From Prevotella sp. CAG:924 (GTDB taxonomy: Bacteria > Bacteroidota > Bacteroidia > Bacteroidales > Bacteroidaceae), in NCBI GenBank assembly GCA_000431975.1, contig HF988447.1, positions 1 through 12,014 of the forward strand: DNA of 12,014 nucleotides, read 5' to 3'. Under the pieces are notes generated by a model. That model searched no databases and was not told where the DNA came from. It was given only the letters and a program-made list of their open reading frames with translations. A program made the position numbers and the translations under genes. This document shows, piece by piece, positions 7,299 through 12,014 of this stretch; position 1 is the stretch's first letter, and every line of letters starts with the position of its first letter.

Positions 7299-7374
7299 AG
7301 AAAAAAACCAAAACTATGTGTACGGGTATCCAAGAAATATAAGCTGAACGTCGGAAAAGAAAAGTAAGACAACC

Positions 7375-7423
7375 TTGAGCGCTTCATCAAACAGGCCGAA
7401 AGATGAATAACCAAAGCGCTCAA
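7375..7423 (-). terminator. Perfect 10-bp inverted repeat, likely end of the glycosidase transcript
   Basis: TTGAGCGCTT (7375-7384) and AAGCGCTCAA (7414-7423) are perfectly complementary, separated by 29 nt that contain a weak inner CATC/GATG pairing (7385-7388 and 7402-7405). It lies about 70 nt beyond the stop codon of the beta-sandwich gene. On the minus strand the stem is followed by GGTTGTC and then a T-rich stretch (TTACTTTTCTTTTC), so it may act as an imperfect terminator. It could instead be a regulatory hairpin or operator upstream of the MATE operon. Confidence 0.45.
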
Positions 7424-7495
7424 CCCCAATCAGCCATTAGAGGGCTACACCAACAAATCATAAGTAAATATACGACCATTAATGCCAGCTACAAT

Positions 7496-8533
7496 CTAAT
7501 CATAGACTTCCGTCAATGCCTCTATGTCCCAAATTTGCGAACGTTGAAAGTAGCGGTCACCACTGACATACACACGGCTGAAGCCATCAAGAGAAAAGAG
7601 AGGAGAAGCCTGCTCGTCCATCTCACCGTTACAGATATAAATATTCCGGCCATAACGGATCACCTCGCCATATCGGGCATCGCGAAGCGTGAGACGTACC
7701 TGGCCATAAATCCCGTTGCTGAAAGCATAATTCACAGCACACTTTTCCGGATCGAAATAGCTCTTACCTTGCACATGAGAAAGGCTGACTGAGACAGAGG
7801 CCATCTCTGTCCCCACTCCGGTCTTGCCACAAATATCCGGAGAAGAAATGTCACTATCGATCTCCTCGGCACTCATCCACAATGCCGGATCGAATTGAGA
7901 TGCCCGCCATGGATTTTCGGCCTCACGGCCATCGTCCCACTCACCACCATCCGGAAGCCATCCGGAAGCGGGAGAAACACGACAGAGCCATGTACTGTCA
8001 GCCATGTAACAGAATGGACGACCGGACTCCGTAAAGCCATAATAGGAAAGGGAAAGATGCCGGTTCTCAGGACGCAAAACGCGAGGTGCATAAAGCACGG
8101 CAACAACATTCGTGTCCTCGTTCAAATAAGGAGTAATATCAATGCTTATCGGTTCAGAGGGACTATACCACTGGGCCGTGCCGACATTACACTCGTTTAC
8201 ATATACACGAACCAGACCGGAAGAGGCAAAAGAGAGATGAGCCGACACTGGCACATCCTCATCTGATCCCGTCACATAGGTCTGGCGAAACCAGACATGA
8301 CTAAGTGAATCGGCTAAAGGACAGGTCACCCAACGGTGTTCCCATTCCTGCGATGGCGTCACTAACGGAGCATAGCGACACCATTCCTGAGCCGTGACCG
8401 GCATAACTGCCAGCCACAGCACAGCGAGCCAAAAGTGGCGCGGACCGAACACCTGTCCGATCCGCGCAATCGCCTGTAGAAAAACAGTCCCGCTTACCGG
8501 CCTTCTCACCGATATTAAGGCTGCCTTGATCAT
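7496..8533 (-). CDS. Secreted GH78-like beta-sandwich protein without a catalytic domain
   Basis: From the ATG at 8533 the product is 345 residues. A hydrophobic segment (FWLAVLWLAVMPVTA, about 34-48) followed by QEW looks like a signal peptide with cleavage near residue 48. The mature part begins with a galactose-binding-like fold: HVWFRQTY, then LVRVYVNECNVG and ISIDITPYLNEDTNVVAVLYAP. The C-terminal 80 residues (IYGQVRLTLRDARYGEVIRYG ... SPLFSLDGFSRVYVSG) resemble the concanavalin-like module just before the catalytic barrel of GH78 alpha-L-rhamnosidases. The protein stops there, and no barrel remnant lies in the 214 nt before the MATE gene. It probably binds a glycan rather than cutting it. 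It follows the GH95 gene by 27 nt. Alternative starts are a TTG at 8551 and a GTG at 8452, the latter giving a shorter, more standard signal peptide. The domain call is by eye. Confidence 0.72.
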   Translation of the reverse strand: MIKAALISVRRPVSGTVFLQAIARIGQVFGPRHFWLAVLWLAVMPVTAQEWCRYAPLVTPSQEWEHRWVTCPLADSLSHVWFRQTYVTGSDEDVPVSAHLSFASSGLVRVYVNECNVGTAQWYSPSEPISIDITPYLNEDTNVVAVLYAPRVLRPENRHLSLSYYGFTESGRPFCYMADSTWLCRVSPASGWLPDGGEWDDGREAENPWRASQFDPALWMSAEEIDSDISSPDICGKTGVGTEMASVSVSLSHVQGKSYFDPEKCAVNYAFSNGIYGQVRLTLRDARYGEVIRYGRNIYICNGEMDEQASPLFSLDGFSRVYVSGDRYFQRSQIWDIEALTEVYD

Positions 8534-8560
8534 ATCCGTCTCATTCTTCAAAAGAGATAA

Positions 8561-10987
8561 TTATTTAAATTTCTTGACGACAGAAGCACCATCCTTACGA
8601 ATCTTTACCTTCATTGTCTGTCCATTGACAAGCAGTGTAAAGCTGCCTTTCTTCTTACCTGTCACTTTCAAAGTCTTCACCTTGCCGTCTTGCCAACAGA
8701 AATCCAACGCATAGCCTCCACGGGCTATCAGACCATTGATCTCTCCAGAACGCCAACATTCCGGAAGGGCAGGAAGCAGCTCTATCACACCGTTATGACT
8801 CTGCATAAGCATTTCACATACACCAGCCGTACCACCGAAGTTGCCATCAATCTGGAAAGGCGGATGGGCATCAAACAGATTGGGATAGGTGCCGCCATGC
8901 ATCGACTTAGGATGCTTGGGATTGACATACGAGAGCAAATTATGATAGAGTAAATAAGCCTTATCGGCACGATGCAGACGCGCCCACAAATTGATACGCC
9001 AGCCGGTACTCCATCCTGTAGAAATGTCGCCTTTCTGTTCCAGCGTCCGTGTTGCCGCTTTTACCAACGTATCGTCCTCATCGTTGATATCGAACTGATG
9101 ACCAGGATACAGACCGATGAGGTGGCTCTGATGACGATGCTGGGGATCCCAGTCGTCCCAGTCGTAATACCATTCATTGAGGTCGCCTTGATGACCTACA
9201 GTATAGGGATGCAGACGGGCAAGGGCTCGGGCGATCGTGTCGCAATAGGCTTTATCAATACCCAACACTCCGGCTGCCTCTATCGTATTTGCGAACAGCT
9301 CACGGATAATGGCAAGGTCTGCCGTACCACCATAGCAGGTCATTCCATGGTAACCCTTATCTGTCTTGTATTCATTTTCGGGAGATGTGGACGGCGCCGT
9401 AATGAGTTCCTCAGGATTCTTCGGATTGGGAATCAGCCAGCGCAACATGAACTCACTTGCACCACGCATCAACGGATAAGCTGTCTTGGCCAAATAATCA
9501 CGGTCCTGCGTGTAGAGATAGTGATCATAGAGATTCTGACAGAGCCATGCTCCTCCCATGTTCCAGTTGGCCCACATAGGCAGATCGTGTTGCTCTCCCA
9601 CAGGATTGGCCATAGCCCATATATCCGAATTGTGACCTACCGACCATCCACGGTCAATACCATAAAAATTCTTGGCCACGGCATGACCAGTAACAGCAAG
9701 CTCCTGAACATACGAAGAAAGAGGATCGAACATCTCTGGCATATTAGCCACATCACAAGGCCAATAATTCTCCTCCAAATTGATGTTAATCGTATAATTG
9801 CTGTTCCATGGCGCGAACTTCAAGATGTTCCACAATCCCTGCAGATTGGCCGGTGCGCCCTGCGTACGTGAAGAAGAGATCAGCAGATAACGGCCATACT
9901 GAAAATAGAGTGTCTCCAGATATCGGTCGAGAGCCGGATCCTGACCATAGGCATGAAGCATAGAATCCGTAGGGATAGCATGATTGAACTGCGCGTCCTC
10001 CAACAAGAAGCTCACCCGATGGAAGATCTTCTGATAGTCCGCCTCATGACGCGTATAAAGGCTGTCGTAAGTGAAATTGACGAGATGCCAGGCATCGTCC
10101 ATCGCATTTTCCAAATAAGGAGCGCCCTCCTGCACAGGATGACGACGGGCACCGTTGAAACTTGTCTCGTTAACGATGTAGAGAGTCGCCTGATCAGCAC
10201 CACGGATCACCAGACTGCTGTCGGTCGTACTCACTTGTCCACCGTCATTCAACAGACGAAGCACTGTACAGAAATGGGTCGTTTCACGAGGATCGCCCAT
10301 AGCATGACCCACCATCGTGATCTGCTTGTCGGACACCTTCACATCCTTATCCAATAACGAGCCGAGAGACAGCTCACAGTTCAGCGCGCCCTTTGCAGAA
10401 GCGGCAAGACGGATTGCTATCACCTTGTCGGGATGCGATACAAAGTAGCTGCGTATATAACTCACCCCACCGCGCTGATAACGGTCGCGGCACACAGCAC
10501 TGTCGAGATCAAGCGTCCGACGGTATCCTGTTACCTCACCCTGATTGAGGTCGCGAATGTGAAGAAAGCCCAGAGGCTGATAAGGGTTACAGAAATGTCC
10601 CTGTACATAGCGCTGCAACGAGTCGGCCAACTGGTAATCCTCATTGAAGAGCGCCTCACGAATCTTAGGAATCCAGACTGACAAGCCAGTTCCGTCATTA
10701 AGATTGACCGGCTTGCCGGCCCACAGCGTGATATCATTCAGATACACTACATTGTCATCTGTTCCTCCATAGACAAGTGCACCGAGCTTGCCATTGCCGA
10801 GTGGCAGGGCCTCCTCAAAGATATCTGCAGGACGATCGTACCAAAGGCGCAAGGGTTGTGCACTGACTTGCAAAGGAGTTGCCTGCAAGGAAAGCCCCTT
10901 AGCCTGTACCTGAGAAGCGCCACACCACCGTGTACCGGCCGTAAGCGCCGTTAATGTAAGGATTGCAATAGTAAATAGTTTCTTCAT
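8561..10987 (-). CDS. GH95 family glycosidase (alpha-L-fucosidase or alpha-L-galactosidase)
   Basis: This is a secreted inverting glycoside hydrolase of 808 residues, full length for GH95. The N-terminus MKKLFTIAILTLTALTA is a signal peptide, probably cut before about residue 30. The N-terminal beta domain opens with RLWYDRPADIFEEALPLGNG (47-66). The catalytic barrel carries APWNSNYTININLEENYWP (392-410); Asn401 and Asn403 match the base-activating asparagines of Bifidobacterium AfcA. It also has APSTSPENEY (531-540), with Glu537 as the general acid, then DPQHRHQSHLIGLYPGH (614-630), and FQIDGNFGGT (711-720) with Asp714. All catalytic residues are present. Residue 399 is Thr where AfcA has His (as I recall), a difference reported in a GH95 alpha-L-galactosidase, so the true substrate is open. 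The gene starts at an ATG at 10987 and is followed by the beta-sandwich gene. No SusC/SusD pair is visible. Confidence 0.95.
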   Translation of the reverse strand: MKKLFTIAILTLTALTAGTRWCGASQVQAKGLSLQATPLQVSAQPLRLWYDRPADIFEEALPLGNGKLGALVYGGTDDNVVYLNDITLWAGKPVNLNDGTGLSVWIPKIREALFNEDYQLADSLQRYVQGHFCNPYQPLGFLHIRDLNQGEVTGYRRTLDLDSAVCRDRYQRGGVSYIRSYFVSHPDKVIAIRLAASAKGALNCELSLGSLLDKDVKVSDKQITMVGHAMGDPRETTHFCTVLRLLNDGGQVSTTDSSLVIRGADQATLYIVNETSFNGARRHPVQEGAPYLENAMDDAWHLVNFTYDSLYTRHEADYQKIFHRVSFLLEDAQFNHAIPTDSMLHAYGQDPALDRYLETLYFQYGRYLLISSSRTQGAPANLQGLWNILKFAPWNSNYTININLEENYWPCDVANMPEMFDPLSSYVQELAVTGHAVAKNFYGIDRGWSVGHNSDIWAMANPVGEQHDLPMWANWNMGGAWLCQNLYDHYLYTQDRDYLAKTAYPLMRGASEFMLRWLIPNPKNPEELITAPSTSPENEYKTDKGYHGMTCYGGTADLAIIRELFANTIEAAGVLGIDKAYCDTIARALARLHPYTVGHQGDLNEWYYDWDDWDPQHRHQSHLIGLYPGHQFDINDEDDTLVKAATRTLEQKGDISTGWSTGWRINLWARLHRADKAYLLYHNLLSYVNPKHPKSMHGGTYPNLFDAHPPFQIDGNFGGTAGVCEMLMQSHNGVIELLPALPECWRSGEINGLIARGGYALDFCWQDGKVKTLKVTGKKKGSFTLLVNGQTMKVKIRKDGASVVKKFK

Positions 10988-11003
10988 AGTTTGTATGTAG
11001 TTA

Positions 11004-11022
11004 GCTATATTTCCGATATAGC
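11004..11022. promoter_or_regulatory. Inverted repeat in the GH95 leader
   Basis: GCTATAT (11004-11010) and ATATAGC (11016-11022) form a perfect 7-bp inverted repeat around a 5-nt centre (TTCCG). It lies 17-35 nt upstream of the GH95 start codon, so it could be an operator or a small hairpin in the 5' untranslated region close to the ribosome entry site. No Shine-Dalgarno is seen between it and the ATG. Confidence 0.4.
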
Positions 11023-11035
11023 CATGCTACTTCTC

Positions 11036-11047
11036 TCAAGATCTTGA
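11036..11047. promoter_or_regulatory. 12-bp perfect palindrome upstream of GH95
   Basis: TCAAGATCTTGA is a perfect palindrome midway between the gyrB terminator and the GH95 start. It has outer GCTA (11026-11029) and TAGC (11048-11051) arms placed asymmetrically. It has the size and symmetry of an operator for a dimeric regulator. I found no clear TAnnTTTG box in this intergenic stretch, so where it sits relative to the promoter is unknown. Confidence 0.35.
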
Positions 11048-11062
11048 TAGCAGCTAATCTAT

Positions 11063-11113
11063 GTAAAGAAAGAGCATGACCCCTTCTTTTCCAAGACAGG
11101 CATCATGCTCTTT
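11063..11113 (-). terminator. Intrinsic terminator of gyrB
   Basis: Nine nt beyond the gyrB stop codon, an 11-bp perfect stem (11103-11113 with 11069-11079, AAAGAGCATGA against TCATGCTCTTT) encloses a second stem. In that inner stem CCT and TCTT (11082-11088) pair with AAGA and AGG (11093-11100, one bulged base) around a TTCC loop. On the minus strand the hairpin ends in TTT and runs on as CTTTACAT. A long hairpin with a T-rich tail just past a stop codon is a good rho-independent terminator. Confidence 0.8.
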
Positions 11114-11122
11114 ATAAGTTTA

Positions 11123-12014
11123 TTACGCATCAATATTGGCATACGTCGCATTCTGCTCTATGAATTCACGACGTGGCTCTACATCATCACCCATGAGCAT
11201 AGAGAATATCTCATCTGCCTGAGCAGCGTTCTCAATCGTCACCTGCTTGAGGAGGCGTGTCTTGGGATCCATTGTCGTTTCCCACAACTGCTCGGGATTC
11301 ATCTCACCCAAACCTTTATAACGCTGTGTGTGGATGCTCTTGCCATCCTCTACTCCATTGCCGTACTTATCGAGGAAAGCCTGACGCTGCTGGTCGGTGT
11401 AGCAATATTCACTCACCTTGTTCTTGTAAGAACATTTGTAAAGAGGTGGCGTAGCAATATAGAGATGTCCCTCTTCTATCACCTTCGGCATGAAACGATA
11501 GAAAAGCGTCATGATCAGTGTGTCGATGTGAGAGCCATCGACATCGGCATCGGTCATGATAATGATCTTGTCGTAGCGCAGCTTGTCGATATTGGCCTCG
11601 CGATCGTCCTCTCCGTCAACGCCAAAGCGTACGCCAATCGACTGAATAATATTCATCACAGACTCGGCTTCGAACACACGATGCCATTGCACTTTCTCCA
11701 CGTTCAAGATCTTTCCACGGAGTGGCAAGATAGCCTGCGTATAACGGTCGCGGCCCTGCTTTGCCGATCCACCGGCCGAGTCACCCTCGACAAGGAAGAT
11801 CTCACACTCCTTCGGGTCCTTATTAGAGCAGTCAGCCAATTTTCCAGGCAGGCCGCCGCCACTCATCACACTCTTGCGCTGCACGCTCTCACGAGCCTTA
11901 CGGGCAGCGATACGCGCTGTGGCAGCCAGCACCACTTTCTCGCAGATCTGATGAGCTTCTGTGGGGTGTTCCTCCAGATAATTGGTCAGAGCCTCACCGA
12001 CAGCCTGCTGAACA
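11123..12014 (-). CDS. gyrB: DNA gyrase subunit B, C-terminal part (cut by window edge)
   Basis: The frame is open to the right edge, so only the last 296 or so residues are visible and the start lies outside. The first visible residues, VQQAVGEALTNYLEEHP, belong to the end of the transducer domain. The TOPRIM domain follows with FLVEGDSAGGSAKQGRDR (catalytic Glu) and IIMTDADVDGSHIDTL (the metal-binding DxDxD), and then QRYKGLGEMNPEQLWETTMDP, the signature near the end of type IIA B subunits. It ends at a TAA at 11123-11125. GyrB supplies the ATPase and the metal-binding TOPRIM part of the cleavage core of gyrase, which introduces negative supercoils. ParE is the main alternative, but the length and wording of the motifs fit GyrB better. 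A strong terminator follows, so it is transcriptionally separate from the GH95 gene. Confidence 0.95.
   Translation of the reverse strand, partial: VQQAVGEALTNYLEEHPTEAHQICEKVVLAATARIAARKARESVQRKSVMSGGGLPGKLADCSNKDPKECEIFLVEGDSAGGSAKQGRDRYTQAILPLRGKILNVEKVQWHRVFEAESVMNIIQSIGVRFGVDGEDDREANIDKLRYDKIIIMTDADVDGSHIDTLIMTLFYRFMPKVIEEGHLYIATPPLYKCSYKNKVSEYCYTDQQRQAFLDKYGNGVEDGKSIHTQRYKGLGEMNPEQLWETTMDPKTRLLKQVTIENAAQADEIFSMLMGDDVEPRREFIEQNATYANIDA

Noticed and set aside
8972..9871. 299-codon plus-strand open frame opposite the GH95 gene
   Set aside because: It lies entirely antisense to a full-length GH95 gene whose catalytic motifs are intact; its product shows no family motif, so it is a codon-bias shadow.
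11123..12014. Alternative identity as ParE (topoisomerase IV)
   Set aside because: The EGDSAGGSAKQGRDR and QRYKGLGEMNPEQLWETTMDP blocks fit GyrB better, though the missing N-terminus leaves a small doubt.

Overview
The window looks like a chromosomal segment of a Bacteroidales bacterium, probably Prevotellaceae. The grounds are the protein families present (a GH95 glycosidase with a signal peptide, a Bacteroidetes-type GNAT/FemAB-like protein, a WxcM/FdtA-like cupin, the cytidylate-kinase-like P-loop family), start codons that mostly lack a clear Shine-Dalgarno sequence, and one match to the Bacteroidetes -7 promoter motif TAnnTTTG. Every gene I can support lies on the minus strand, so transcription runs from high to low coordinates. 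I see no tRNA, rRNA, CRISPR array, complete insertion sequence or susC/susD pair.

Right edge (12014-11123): the C-terminal part of DNA gyrase subunit B, cut by the window edge. It is followed by a strong hairpin with a T-rich tail (11069-11113) that should terminate gyrB. The next 80 bases or so hold two palindromic elements just upstream of a carbohydrate gene pair. That pair (10987-7496) is a secreted GH95 alpha-L-fucosidase/alpha-L-galactosidase and a secreted beta-sandwich protein that resembles the non-catalytic N-terminal modules of GH78 rhamnosidases but has no catalytic domain. A 10-bp inverted repeat (7375-7423) closes this unit.

Centre (7281-3205): a tightly packed operon of a MATE efflux pump, a cytidylate-kinase-like P-loop protein, a YfcE/MJ0936-type metallophosphoesterase (joined by an ATGA overlap), a 96-residue protein that resembles sigma-70 region 4, and the formate-dependent GAR transformylase PurT.

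Left (3132-474): after a 72-nt gap come a WxcM/FdtA-like sugar-nucleotide 3,4-ketoisomerase, a GNAT/FemAB-like acyltransferase overlapping it by 8 nt, and a DegT/DnrJ/EryC1/StrS aminotransferase. Together they fit the making of an N-acylated 3-amino-3,6-dideoxyhexose for a surface glycan, with the acyltransferase from an unusual family. The last 473 bases hold no gene I can support, only short direct repeats and a doubtful 25-codon frame.

I did not find an obviously new multi-gene defence or mobile system. The best candidates for something undescribed are the stand-alone sigma-region-4-like protein, the catalysis-free GH78-like partner of the GH95 enzyme with its palindromic upstream region, and the compact aminosugar cassette.
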